DNA of 64,000 nucleotides from Elephas maximus indicus (Eukaryota; Chordata; Mammalia; Proboscidea; Elephantidae), in NCBI RefSeq assembly GCF_024166365.1, contig NC_064820.1, positions 49,267,501 to 49,331,500 of the forward strand. The letters are read 5' to 3'. This document shows, one piece after another, positions 35,042-46,785 of the stretch. A program made the translations under genes and the position numbers. The notes beneath the pieces are model-generated. The model was given only the letters and a program-made list of their open reading frames with translations. It did no database searches and had not been told where the DNA came from. Within the stretch, counting starts at the first letter, position 1; every line of letters starts with the position of its first letter.

Positions 35042-36069
35042 ATGATCTTGCAAGCAGAGCAGGTCGTGGAGCTGACCATTATCATCATCTTAACAGAAAG
35101 TAACAAAGACTGCCACGCAGACTGTGGGGGAAAAGTTTTGGCAATTAATAATTTATTCCCTCTTTTTCAGCCACCCCAGTATAGAGGAATAAATGGTACA
35201 GTCGGGGGCGGAGGAAGGCCTAAGGGTACAGAAGGCCTCCAAGTCATATTATTTTCTAAACTATAATACGGGGAAACATTTACTGAGCCAGCGAGTTATG
35301 CTGCTACTTTAAAAAAAAAAAATCCTTTTGCATTGTGGTGGCAAGGTGTTAGCCTGACCCACACTGTGTGAGCTTTGTTGGAAAAGTCACCAGCTGTTTC
35401 AAATCATTGTGGTTTCCTGTGGTTACAGACCTGCTTGGATTATTTTGGAATGTTTAAATCTTGAAGCTATGTGGGAATCTCCAGGGCATCTGCTCTTTTC
35501 TTTTTGATTTAAGGGAAGGAAATAAGAAAATAGGCCCTAGTATCTAATGATCTAAGGGAATCCAGGCCTCATTTTTATTAGCACAGAAGTTCCACTCATT
35601 GGGAGACCTATAGATCCACAGAATTTTGTAAGAATGAAATATAGTATCTTTGCAAATTTATGAACCATATAAATGAAAGTTAGTAGTGGTCACAGTTGGG
35701 CATTGAAAAGGATATGAAAATTTCAAAATGTACAAATATAAAATTCTTAGTATTTCAGAAAGGTATATATCTTTCCACTAACACTTGCAAGTTGGCATGT
35801 CCATGGTAGGTCAGGTAAGAAGCAATATCAAATGATGCCATCCCTGGATAGTGATGGTTTCCAAGTAAGTTCTACTTTTACTACACATGTATTTGTTAAG
35901 TGTGTTAATGTCTAGGATAATAGTAAGTACAAGAAGCATTTGACTCAGCCTGGAAATAGAGCCAGTGTGATCAGACTGACATACTCTCAAGCAAGTTCAA
36001 CTGGCAGTATATTTTAGGTTTTATGCTATACCTACAGAGCACCTAGCAATCCTGACCATAGCACAGTCT
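35042..36069. other. SELENOP upstream flank, no gene seen
   Basis: About 1 kb of unique-looking sequence upstream of the promoter. No ORF or repeat was recognised. It could hold distal promoter elements. Confidence 0.4.
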
Positions 36070-38699
36070 AGCCATTTGCTGATGTGGCACGACTCAAAAT
36101 TAGAAGAAAATAGCAACAAACATCCATTAATAATTGGAACACGGAATGTATGAAGTACGAATCTAGGAAAATTAGAAATCAACTAAAATGAAATGAACAC
36201 ATAAACATTGATATCCTAGGCATTAGTGAGCTGAAATGGACTAGTATTGGCCATTTTGAATTGGAAAATCATATGATCTACTATGCCAGGAAGGACTACT
36301 TGAAAAGGAATGGCATTGCATTCATCATCAAAAAAAAATTTCAAGATCTATCCTGAAGTGCAATGCTGTGAGTGATAGGATAATATCCATATACCTAAAA
36401 GGAACACCAGTTAATACAGCTATTATGCAAATTTACCCACCAACCGCTAAGGTCAAAGATGGAGAAATATAAGATTTTTACCAACTTCTGCAGTCTAAAA
36501 TTGATCTAACATGCAATCAGGATGCATGGATAATTACTGGTGTTAGGAATCCAAAAGTTGGAAACAAAGAAGGAACAGTAGTTGGAAAATATGGCCTTAG
36601 TTATAGAGACAATGGCAGAGATCACATGACTGAATTTTGCAAGGACAACGATTTCTTCATTGCAAATACCTTTTTTCAACAACATTAATGGCGCTATACA
36701 TGTGGACTTCACCAGATGGAATACACAGGAATCAAACTGACTGCATCTGTGGAAAGAAACTATGGAAAAGCTCAATATCAGTCAGAACAAGGCCAGGGGC
36801 AGACTACAGAACAGACCGTCAATTACTCATATGCAAGCTCAAGGTGAAAATGAAGAAAAGTAGAACAAGTCCACATGAGCCAAAGTACGAGCTTGAGTAT
36901 GAATTTAGAGACCATCTCAAGAATGCATTTGACAACGTTGAATGATAATGACCAAAGAGCAGATGAGTTGTACAAGGGCATCAGATATGAAGAATATTAA
37001 AAAGATAGGAGAGAAAGAAAAAACTTAAATGGATGTCAGAAGAGACTCTGAAACTTGCTCTTGAACATCACAAAGCCGAAGCAAAAGGAAGAAATGATGA
37101 AGCAAAATTGCTGAACAGAAGATTTCAAAGGGCAGCTCGAGAAGACAAAGTATTATAATGACATGTGCAAAGACCTGGAGATAAAAACCAAAGGCGAAGA
37201 ACATGCTCAACATTTCTCCAGCTGAAAGAACTCAAGAAAAAAATTCAAGCCTCCAATTGCAATATTGAAAGATTCTATGAGGAAAGTATTAAATGATGCA
37301 GGAAGCATCGAAAGAAGATGAATACACAGAGTCACTATACCAAAAAGAACTTGTCAACATTCAACCATTTCAGGAGGTAGCATATGATCAAGAAACAATG
37401 GCACAGTAGGATGAAGTCCAAGCTGCACTGAAGACACCGGCAAAAAAACAAGGCTCCAGGAATTGACAGAATACCAGTTGAAATATTTCAACAAACAGAT
37501 CCAATGCTAGAAGTGCCCACCTGTCTGTGCCAAGAAATTTAGAAGACAGCTATCTGGCCAACCGACTGGAAGAAATCCATATTTCTATTTCCAAGAAAGT
37601 GCTCCGACAAAATGTGGAAATTATCAAAGAATATCATTAACATCACATGCAAGTAAAATTTTGTTGAAGATCATTCAAAAGTGGCTGCAGCACTGAATCA
37701 ACAGGCAACTGCCAGAAATTCAAGCCAGATTCAAAAAAGGATGTCAGATGGATCCTGGCTGAAAGCAGAGAATGCCAGAAAGATGTTTACCTGTGTTTTA
37801 TTGACTATGCAAAGGCATTCGACTGTGTGGATCATAACAAATTATGGATAACATTTCAAAGAATATGAATTCCAGAACCCTTAATTGTGCTCATAAGGAA
37901 CCTGTACATAGATCAAGAAAACAAAAAGAAAAGAACAAGCGGATACCACATGGTTTAAAGTCAGGAAAGGTATGTGTCAGAGTTGTATTCTTTCACCATA
38001 CTTATTCAATCTGTATGCTGAGCAAGTTTTCTGTGACGCTGGACCATATGAAGAAAAACGGGGCATCAGGATTGGAGAAAGACTCATTAACAACCTGTGT
38101 TATGCAGATGACACAACCTTCCTTGCTCAAAGTGAAGAGGACTTCAGGCACTTACTGATGAAGATCAGAGAATACAGCCTTCAGTATGGGTTATACCTCA
38201 ACATAAAGACAACAAAAATCCTTACAACTGGACCAAAAAGCAACATCATGATAAACGGAGAAAAGAATGAAGTTATCAACGATTTCGTTTTACTTGAATT
38301 CGCAATCAACACCCATGGAAGCAGCAGTCAAGAAATCAAAAGTTGCATTGCATTGGACAAATCTGCTGCAAAAGACCTCTTTAATGTGTTGAAAAGCAAA
38401 GATGTCACCTTGAAGACTAAGGTGCGCCTGACCAAAGCCATGGTGTTTTCAATTGCCTCATATGCATGTGAAAGCTGGCCAGTGAATAAGAAAGACCAAA
38501 GAAGAATTGACACCTTTGAATTGTGGTGTTGGCAAAGAATACCGAATATACCATGGACTGCCAAAAGAACAAACAAATCTGTCCTGGAAGAAGTACAACC
38601 AGAATGCTCCTTAGAAGTGTGGATGGTGAGACTACACCTCATGCACTTTGGAGATGTTATTAGGAGGGATCAATTCCTGGAGAAGGACATCGTGCTTTG
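36070..38699 (+). mobile_element. RTE LINE lacking its 3' end
   Basis: It runs from the 5' leader (tttgctgatgtggcacg) through endonuclease-like blocks (36637-36945) to the RT (37972-38699, with YADD at about 38101-38112). It stops about 140 bp short of the RTE 3' end, exactly where the reversed MaLR-like LTR begins at 38700. Many frameshifts are present, and a small deletion near 37735-37750 has removed part of the RT. Confidence 0.88.
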
Positions 38700-38967
38700 T
38701 GTGTTGGTTATCTAGTGCTGCTATAACAGAAATACCACAAGTGGATGACTTTAACAAACAGAAATTTATCTTCTCACAGTATGGTAGGCTAGAAGTCCAA
38801 ATTCAGGGCATCAGATCCAGGGTAAGGCTTTTTCTGTCAGCTCTGGAGGAAGGTCTTTCTCATCAATCATCCCCTGGCCTAGGAGCTTCTCTGCTCAGGA
38901 ACCTCAGGTCTAAAGGACCCACTTTGCTCCTGGTGCTTCTTTCTTGGATTTTGTGCAGAGTCAGAAA
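38700..38967 (-). mobile_element. Truncated MaLR-like LTR
   Basis: It reads tgtgttggttatctagtgct, the reverse of the taagaca end of the LTRs at 5083, 5751, 14220 and 50645. Only the 3' half of the LTR is present. Confidence 0.65.
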
Positions 38968-39672
38968 CAGTGATGCCCTACTCAAAGATGGCTGCTGACC
39001 ATGTCACTTTGAATGTGTGTGGCTTTACTCAGTTCTGGCAATAATCCGGTCTCATGCATCAGGCTCCTGGAAGGGCTCACTACGCCTCTTCCAAGTCTCC
39101 CATTCCAGGACTTCATCTCGTAATTTTTCCCATTCCGGTTAGAGTTCCAGATCCACCCATTTTTTTTTTTTTTAATTAGAGTCTGTTCTGGTTTCACTTC
39201 ACAGTCATCACTGAACCAGTTCGAACTGGTTCGAGGCCCTGGTTGGAACTGACAATGGCAATGGGTTTGGTTTGGGTTTATGCTTATGTAACTCAGAGCC
39301 ATAAATATTTAAACAAAGCAACCAAGAATAAAAGGTGGTATACTTTCCTTGGTTAGAGAATTAATGGGAAAATGGCAAAGTACTTGTTCTCTTTGAAAAA
39401 TGACTCTATGTTAACTATTAAAGAAAGTTTTGGCCTTTTAGGCATAGCTTAATCCTGAGTACATATTTATTCAGGATTATCTAATCAATGATGGCACAGA
39501 TTCTAGCCTTTAAAAGAATAAGAACATGTGTGTGTGAGTGTAGACACCCACATATTGGAACAGTGAACACTGGACCATAACTCCAGAGTAATAGTCGACA
39601 GGGGAGAAGCACAGGAAGAAGGAATGGGCCGATATGCTCGGAATTAACAGTGGTTTTCTTTCAGAAATAGGG

Positions 39673-39673
39673 C

Positions 39674-39704
<31 letters not shown>

Positions 39705-39705
39705 T
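39673..39705. repeat. (TA)n(CA)n microsatellite
   Basis: About a dozen TA units followed by acacacac. Confidence 0.95.
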
Positions 39706-40120
39706 TTGGATGAAGATTTACAGAGCAAATTAGTTTCTTATTAAGCAATTAATACATATATTGTTTTGTGACATTGGTTGCCAACCCCACTACATGTCAA
39801 CACCCTCTCTTCTCGACCTTGGGTTCCCTATTGCCAGCTTTCCTGTCCCCTCCTGCCTCTCGTCCTTGCCCCTGGGCTAATGTGCCCATTTAGTCTCCTT
39901 TTGTTTTATGGGCCTGTCTAATCTTAGGCCAAAGGGTGAACCTCAGGAGTGACTTCAGTGCTGAGTTAAAAGAGTGTCCAGGGGCCATATTCTCAGGGTT
40001 TCTCCAGTCTCTGTCTGACCAGTAAGTCTGTTCTTTTTTTATGAATTAGAATTTTGTTTGGCATTTTTCTTCAGTTCTGTCCAGGACCCTCCACTGTTCA
40101 GGATTAGGGTGATTTTTAGT
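39706..40120 (-). mobile_element. Probable L1 3' UTR/tail, reversed
   Basis: It matches the segment at 12150-12790 in reverse over several blocks (for example ttatgggcctgtctaatctt and aacctcaggagtgacttc). Confidence 0.6.
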
Positions 40121-40159
40121 TCCTCTCTGTTCTTACATGTTTTTTCTTCAAAAACTCTG

Positions 40160-40385
40160 CAATAATGATGGTTATCATTTATTGGGTTTTTACTATGCAC
40201 CAGTCACTATTTTAACTCTTTCATAAGTAATAACCTCGTAAAACTTTTGCAACAGCCTATTATTCCTGTTTTATAGATGAGAAAATTGAAGCACAGTGAT
40301 GTAAAGCAACTTGCCACAGGTTGGGAGCTAGAAAGTAGAGGAGCTGGGATTCAAACTCAATAGATCCTGAATTCCAAAGTTTAAC
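40160..40385 (+). mobile_element. MIR fragment
   Basis: MIR core with ttttatagatgagaaaattg and acttgccacaggttgg. Confidence 0.75.
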
Positions 40386-40429
40386 CATTGCAATGATCAT
40401 GAATATATTTTTCTTCATAAATGTGTATG

Positions 40430-40640
40430 CACGTGTTCATATGTGTGTTTGTCTGTCTGTGGGGGGGTGGCTTCTGCAGGGGGTGTGTATCTGTGGCAGT
40501 GGTGTTTGTCTCTGTGTGGTGTCTGTGTCTATATGTCTGTCTGTGGGGAGTGTATGTCTGTCTATAGTGTATGTGTCTGTCTGTCTATGGTGTGTGTGTG
40601 TGTAAGTGTATCTGTCTTTCTGTGGTGTGTGTTTATTTTT
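40430..40640. repeat. TGTCTG-type variable microsatellite
   Basis: Degenerate tgtgt/tgtctgtctg units over about 200 bp. Long apparent open frames here on both strands are composition artefacts. Confidence 0.85.
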
Positions 40641-40973
40641 CAAGGCTGGACACACACATGCTGAAGCTTGGTACTTTTGATACCAATAATAAATACACAG
40701 TTCCTAAAATTGCATTTCATTTATTCTCTTGGTTTCTGAGGGATAGTTATTATAACTATTTTCCAAAATACTTTATCTGATATGTTTTTTCAATAGAAAA
40801 AAGAAGAAACTTGTTCTAAGAGGAAAGAGGCCCTCCAAAGCCCGTCCTACTCTTTGGCTGATGACAGACTTAGGGCAGGAATGCTTTCAGATTCCTTCTT
40901 AGAGCCTAAAGTTCAGATTGATTTCAGATGAGTACACTGTAGAATTATGAAACAACAGATTTGAAGTCCTTTT

Positions 40974-41023
40974 AGTCAAACTCCATGCAGGAGACAGTAG
41001 TCAAACTCCATGCAAGAGACAAC
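40974..41023. repeat. 25-nt tandem duplication
   Basis: The unit agtcaaactccatgcaggag... occurs twice back to back (40974-40998 and 40999-41023) with three mismatches. Confidence 0.9.
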
Positions 41024-42039
41024 TCTCCTCAACAGTCTTCTAGCCTCTGTTCAAACACGACCAGGCAAGAAAGCTCAGCACTCAGAGAAGTGCTCGTTTA
41101 CATGCTGAGCCTCTCAAATTGTAAGTCGTGTCTCTTTCACAAACCTGAAGTCTCATGGTGCTAGCTCTTCGCTCAGGAACTACACAGAAAAGCACATAAT
41201 CTAAAACAGATGTGGTTAGCCATTTTGTCTAATTCTACCTTTTACTTTGTGTTCACACCCCAGATACCCTATGAGATAACAAAGGTAGAGCTAAAATTTT
41301 AAAATATTAGCTCCAACAGAACACGTCTTTCTGTTTTTCTGGTTCTGTTTTGTTTTGGTGCTTTGATTGTCTAGGGTCATCACATCTTCTTAATGTGTTT
41401 AACTATAGGGGCTGAAGGCAAAGGCTAAGTAGCATGCCAATGATGTTCCAAGAATACTAAATGTACAAATATCACTATAAACTAAACAGGCATTAGCGAT
41501 GCAGTATTCCAGGATTCCAGTTTCTCAACACTCTGACCCCAAATCACCAGACCCAGAACCTGGCCCCAAGTCCTATGACTTCAAGACCATCATAGGCATC
41601 TGGGCTCTCAGAACATGTCTGGACCTAAACTTAGCTGCTTCTTGGGGTATTCCAGCTTCAACCTTGGACTTGTTAGAGACTTTGGGTTCTGGCTGTGCTC
41701 AAATTTGTCATCTCCAAATGTACTGACCCTGGTCACCTCCCCTGACTTTGTGTTTACCTCTTGAACAAGGTTTTCACTTCTTGCCAACACTTTCTTTTTG
41801 ATGTCCTCATTATTTCAACCTCAGTACTGACAAGCCTTCTGACCCTGAAGGTGTATCTGGGAGATGGGATGAACCCAAACCACCTTATTTCCCAATGCTG
41901 TCCTGTGTGGCTCCCCTAGTCGAGTCCCAGGCTACCTTGGACATGACCATTCCCACCTCTGCACATCCCCCACCCTCCACGCCAAACTGTCACTTCTTCT
42001 ACTCCCCAGTTCAAATTCTAGCACAGGGTTAAAATTCAA

Positions 42040-42165
42040 GGTCTAGAAACAGATTGCTTATGTTTGTATCCAGTTTTTTACTTATTAACTGTAGGACCTT
42101 GGACAAGTTATTTAACTTCTTAGTGCCTAACTTTCCTCTTGTGTAAAATGGGAATAATAGCAGCA
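42040..42165 (+). mobile_element. MIR fragment
   Basis: The block gtaggaccttggacaagtta followed by ttgtgtaaaatgggaat is typical MIR. Confidence 0.7.
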
Positions 42166-42167
42166 CA

Positions 42168-42872
42168 TATGTGAGGCACCTCGGAAGAAAGCTGTGGCAA
42201 TCTACTTCCGAAAAACCAGCCATTGAAAACCCTACAGAAGACCCAAAAGAAATGGAGGCAAGAGCACAAACAGAGGCCTGTACACCAATGTTCATTGCAG
42301 CACTTTTCACAATAGCCAAAAGGTGAGAACCACCAAATGGTATATCAACAAATGAATGGATAAACAAAATGTGGTATGTAAATACAATGGAATACTACTC
42401 AGCCATAAAGAGATATGAAGTCTTGATATATGGCACAGCATGAATGAACCTTAAAAACATCATGCTGAGCAAAATTAGTCACAAAAAAAAATATTCTATG
42501 ATATCACTTATGCGAAATAAGCAAATATATAGAAACCAAAGATTACTTGTGGTTACCAGGGGTGGGAGGGAGAGAGAAAAGGTGGAGTGTTTGGCTGACG
42601 GAGGGGAAGGAGGGACGCTGAGGTTATGTTAATGGTGGTGGAATGATTTGGAAAAGGATAGCAACAATGGCTGAACAACTTGAAGAATGTAATCAGTGTT
42701 ACTGAATTGTACATTAGAAATTGTTGAGATGGCATATGTTTGTTATGCATACTTTTACCACAATAGGTTTTTTAAAAATTAAAAAAGAAAAGAAATCCTA
42801 TGGAGTACAGCTCTACTCTGACACAGCAGCACCATGAGTTGGAATCAACTCAACAGCAACTGGTTTTGGGTT
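42168..42872 (+). mobile_element. AfroSINE-type element interrupted by an L1
   Basis: The left part (about 42168-42253) and right part (42788-42872) together make one SINE body. The L1 at 42254-42787 lies between, flanked by the 9-bp duplication aaaagaaat at 42245-42253 and 42788-42796. Confidence 0.75.
42254..42787 (+). mobile_element. L1 3' end, 5'-truncated
   Basis: It begins within the end of ORF2 and contains the classic phrase aatggaatactactcagcca. It ends in an A-rich tail. Nested in a SINE with a target-site duplication. Confidence 0.88.
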
Positions 42873-43565
42873 TTTTTGTTTTTGTTTTTCATCTGTGTCA
42901 GTGCTAGCTGTCTCACCGGCATCTATTTCCTTCATTCTTCCTTATTACAAAACTCCAATGTTTTTAGTCATCTATATGCTCAGATTTAATGGGGGAAAAA
43001 AAACCTCCATTTCCCAGCCAAACTTGCAAGTAGGTATGGTCTTGTGACACAGTTCTAAAGAGGATTTCTAGGAAAATCTTGCTTTCCTTTTATTAGCACG
43101 TGTCACTTTCTTTATCTTTCTGCTAGGATGCCAATGCAATGCCATTTTATAATCATGGGGATACAATCCACCCACTGACCATGGTGGAGCAAGAAACTAG
43201 AAGGATCTGGATCTTTGATGGTTTCTCAAACAACCGTGTCAGAACAACACTGCCCACTTCTGGACTTAATATGTGAAGAAACATAAGCTTCTGATTATGC
43301 CACTGTGATACGGTTTTCATTACATAGCTAGTACAAAGCTTTGAAAGGCTGTTGTGAAGACTGAGTAAGAAAATATGTGTTTGTGCCTAGCATAATGCCT
43401 GATGTGGTAAGTGCTCACAAAAAGACTAGCTGTCATTGTTATTTCCAACCCCAACTCACATCCCAGTGGATCCAAAGCCACCCAGCCCACTGTGAGGTCT
43501 CCCTCCTCAGGGTACCTTTCAAGCTTACAATTTGTACCACTCCTTGGGCACTTATCTTAAGCCTG

Positions 43566-43832
43566 AAGTGGTAGTTTAGTAGTAGAAATCTTACCTTTCA
43601 CACGGACACCCAGGTTCAATTCCTGGCCAATGTACCACCTGTTTGTCAGTGGAGGCTTACATGTTGTTATGATGCCAAACAGGTTTCAGCAGAGCTTCCA
43701 GACTAAGACAGACTAGGAAAAAAGGTCTGGTGATCTACTTCCAAAAAATCAGCCAATAAAAGCCCTATGGATCACAACGGTCCACTTCCATTGTGCATAG
43801 TATTGTCAGGGGTTGACTCAAAGGCAGTCAGC
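43566..43832 (+). mobile_element. Long tRNA-derived SINE (AfroSINE relative)
   Basis: It has a tRNA-like head with B box in ggttcaattcctgg, a middle block shared with the RTE leader (agactaagacagactagg), and tail agtcagcaacaacaaca matching RTE 3' ends. Confidence 0.75.
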
Positions 43833-44106
43833 AACAACAACATTGCTTTGTTATTTTTGTATTATTAAGTTTGTATTTCCAAACTCCCTACAAAACTCAT
43901 AAAGCACAGGAGTAATTAATAGTGCTTAATTCTATGCATACAGGTGATACTGAATAAACAAAGAGTTATTTGTTCAGGAGCTTTGGAACTGCTGAAGTTT
44001 GTTCTCTCACAATTCTAAGAAATTTGTGGCCACATTCCTTAGAACTAAGGAATTTTCTAGATTAATCAAATAGCTGAGAGTTTTTTATGACATTGTCTAA
44101 GTAATA

Positions 44107-44444
44107 CACCCACTCCTCACTTATCGACATGGTTAGGTTCCAAAGACCAGGCCATTATGTGAAAATCGGCATTATTCAAAAATATAGAGGAGGACCACAT
44201 CAGAACACAAAATGTAGGATGACTACATCATTACATAACTGCCGAACCACTGAGAATCATGGCTGAGCCAAGTTGACCCATAGCCTTCACCATCACAGCC
44301 AGCGTTACTCTTGACTCTCACCTCAGTGTTCATTACTGCCAGGTGTACATTGTTAATGTGCAAAATAGTCAGATAGTAGATTTTTTACTATTGTCATAAA
44401 CGTGAAATGTCAGATAAAGAGATAGTTGATAAGTGAGGAGTAGG
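44107..44444. mobile_element. Nonautonomous DNA transposon with terminal inverted repeats
   Basis: The ends are cactcctcacttatc on the left and gataagtgaggagt on the right, near-perfect inverted repeats, adjoining TA dinucleotides (44105-44106 and 44445-44446). There is no transposase ORF in about 340 bp. TA duplication suggests Tc1/mariner (Tigger-like), by inference. Confidence 0.7.
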
Positions 44445-44829
44445 TATAAACTTCCCTTTATAGCTTTTTGGCTACTATAGAACTGATACTCTATCAAATG
44501 GCAGCTTTTGAAAAGCTACTTATTTAACAAATTTTAGTAGCATTAGCTTTAAATACAGACTTTCTTACTCACCAAATGATACAATGTTTTAACAAGCTAC
44601 CCTCACCCCAGGATTTTGATGATAAATAGAACTAAATTGCTAAGATGAAATGCACTATCCACAGGGACTTCTTCATAGCCTGTCTTCTTGGCTTGTACAG
44701 ATTGGCCTGCACAGCCCCTGAAAGGCATCAGGTCCCTGCTCCCTCCATCCTGGGGCAGATGCATTGGCAGGCCAAGAGATCTTTCCCATCCTGGATCCTT
44801 CAAGCATTTTCTTTGACACCTTCCTCTCT

Positions 44830-45000
44830 TGTCTTAATCACATCCTGCCTGTACTCTGATATGTGTGTATTCTTCATTATCCTTCCAGATTATAAACCCC
44901 AAAAGGCTAAGACAGTGTCTAACTCAGTCTGAATCCTCCACAGCCACCATCACAATACCTGGCACATAAAAGCTTCTCAATAAATATCTGTTATAATTTA
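44830..45000 (+). mobile_element. L2 3' end
   Basis: The phrase ctggcacataaaagcttctc followed by aataaatatctgtt is the typical L2 3' end. Confidence 0.7.
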
Positions 45001-45183
45001 TTAAGTGAATCTGAGCTGAAATGAGCCAATAACAAGGACTAGAAACCAAGGTGCTTTATAGTCAAGGAAAAGCATCGTCCAAATAATCACTCAGAGGCCT
45101 AGTTACTGTAACCGTCCCTTACTGAATGTATGAAGTTTGACTTCTGTATAGCTCTGCACTCCTAAAGAACATTTGCTTTCTCT

Positions 45184-45345
45184 TCCCTGGTGGTGTAGTA
45201 GTTAAGTGCTACAGCTGCTAACCATAAGGCTGCCAGTTCAAATCCACCAGGCACTCCTTGGAAACTTTATAGGGCAGTTCTACCCTGTCCTATAGGGTCG
45301 CTATGAGTAAGAATCGACTCAATGGCAACTGGTTTGCTTTTGTTG
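45184..45345 (+). mobile_element. AfroSINE, short form
   Basis: Complete head, B box and tail (ctggtggtgtagtagttaag; gtcgctatgagtaagaatcg). Confidence 0.9.
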
Positions 45346-45448
45346 GTTTAGGAGTGGTGTTAAAAAAAGGAAAAAAAAAATTAAGGCAGGAATCCTGGGA
45401 AAGGACAGACAGGTTGTTTGCAGTGTCTTGGCTACTTGTCCTTAACTT

Positions 45449-45540
45449 CATTGCCATCAAGTTAATTCTGACTCGTAGTGACCCTATACTCCCCCTCATT
45501 GCTGTTGAGTTGATTCCAACTCATAACAACCCTAGAGGAT
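45449..45540 (-). mobile_element. AfroSINE tail fragments
   Basis: Two copies of the attgccatcaagttaattct-type tail motif follow one another in about 90 bp, suggesting two truncated insertions or a local duplication. Confidence 0.65.
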
Positions 45541-45607
45541 GTCTTTTTTCACTCACTCAGGAAATAGTCACTGAGTCTCTAAGTACTCACATTGTGGGTA
45601 TATAGTT

Positions 45608-45897
45608 GTTGTTGTTAGCCACCATCAAGTTATGGAGACCCAAAGCACATTGGAATCAGGCCATTGTGATCCATGGGTCGTCACTGGCTGATTTTCAGAA
45701 GTAGATCACCGGGCCTTTTTTCCTAGTCTGTCCTGGTGTGGAAGCTCTGCTGAAACCTGTCAGCATCACAGCAACACACAAGCCTTGACTGACAGTCAAG
45801 CAGTGGCTGTGCATGAGGTGCACTGGCTGGGAATGGAACCCAGGTCTCCCACACAAAAGTCGGGAACTCTACCACCGAACCGACGCCGCGCTTGGCT
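45608..45897 (-). mobile_element. Long tRNA-derived SINE (AfroSINE relative), reversed
   Basis: Reversed equivalent of 43566-43832, with the tRNA-like B box (gggaatggaacccaggtctc) near the right end. A poly(A)/poly(T) palindrome follows at 45904-45936. Confidence 0.75.
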
Positions 45898-46263
45898 CTA
45901 TAATAAAAAAAAAAAAAATTTTTTTTTTTTTTTTAGCAAGCCAAAAAAGAAAAGTAGAGAACAAACACATTCCTTCCCTTATGAAGCTGATGGTCTAATG
46001 GAAGAACAAACGTAAATGAATGCTAAGTTGAAAAAAGAGGAAATTGCCTGGTTAGTGAAATTGGAGAAGGCTTCCCTGAGCAAGTGACAACTGAGCTGCA
46101 ATCTGAATGAGATGTCGGAGTTAACTAGGTGAACCTGGAGAAAGTCATAAGAGCATGTGCAAAGGCTTATGGGGGAAGAAACACAGCAGATTCAAGGAAC
46201 CGAATGAAGGCCTGTGTAGCGGGAGAAGATGGGGAGAGATGAAACAGGAGATGTGGACAGGGC

Positions 46264-46370
46264 CAGGCCATGCCAACTACTAACCGAAAAGTTGGCAGTT
46301 CGAAACCACCAAGAGGCACCTTGGAAAAAAGGCCTGGCAATCTACTTCTGAAAGATCACAGCCATTGGGG
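46264..46370 (+). mobile_element. AfroSINE-related fragment
   Basis: Head with ctaaccgaaaagttggcagt and a middle ctggcaatctacttctgaaa as in the long SINEs, then truncated. Confidence 0.65.
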
Positions 46371-46648
46371 AAGAAAAAAGAAAAGAAAGTGTCATTCTAA
46401 GGTTGTTGCCAGACTCGCACCTACCCTCGTAACTTTCAAGGGAGACTCCAAACTCATGTCTTGCCATCTTGGTGACCACAATTGCTTCTGACAGAAAAAT
46501 GTACATTAAATGTGCTTTGCTGTCCTGAGAACAGGGAGCCAACTTTTTCTTAAAGCAATGCAATTTTGGCTAACCATGAAAAGTAAAGTAGTGACTGATA
46601 CAAGAAAGAGTCAAGAGAAGATTCTGTGTTTGCATTGAGAAAACCTGA

Positions 46649-46785
46649 AAACCCCGTTGCTATTGAGTGACCCTATAGGACAGAGTAGAACTGCCCCATA
46701 GGTTTCCAAGGAACGCCTGGTGGATTCGAACTGCCGCCCTTTTGTCAGCAGCAATAGCACTTAATCACTACACCACCAGGGTTTC
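46649..46785 (-). mobile_element. AfroSINE, short form
   Basis: Reversed copy ending in the inverted head accaccagggtttcc, with a small deletion near its tail side. Confidence 0.85.

Noticed and set aside
37972..38715. 247-residue RT-like frame as a domesticated gene
   Set aside because: It is collinear with decayed RTE sequence upstream, lacks the element 3' end and has no sign of an independent promoter or selection.
40443..40664. Overlapping Cys/Val/Ser-rich open frames on both strands
   Set aside because: They arise from the TGTCTG microsatellite.
45904..45936. Poly(A)/poly(T) hairpin as a terminator
   Set aside because: It follows a SINE and is most simply tail sequence. No gene ends there.
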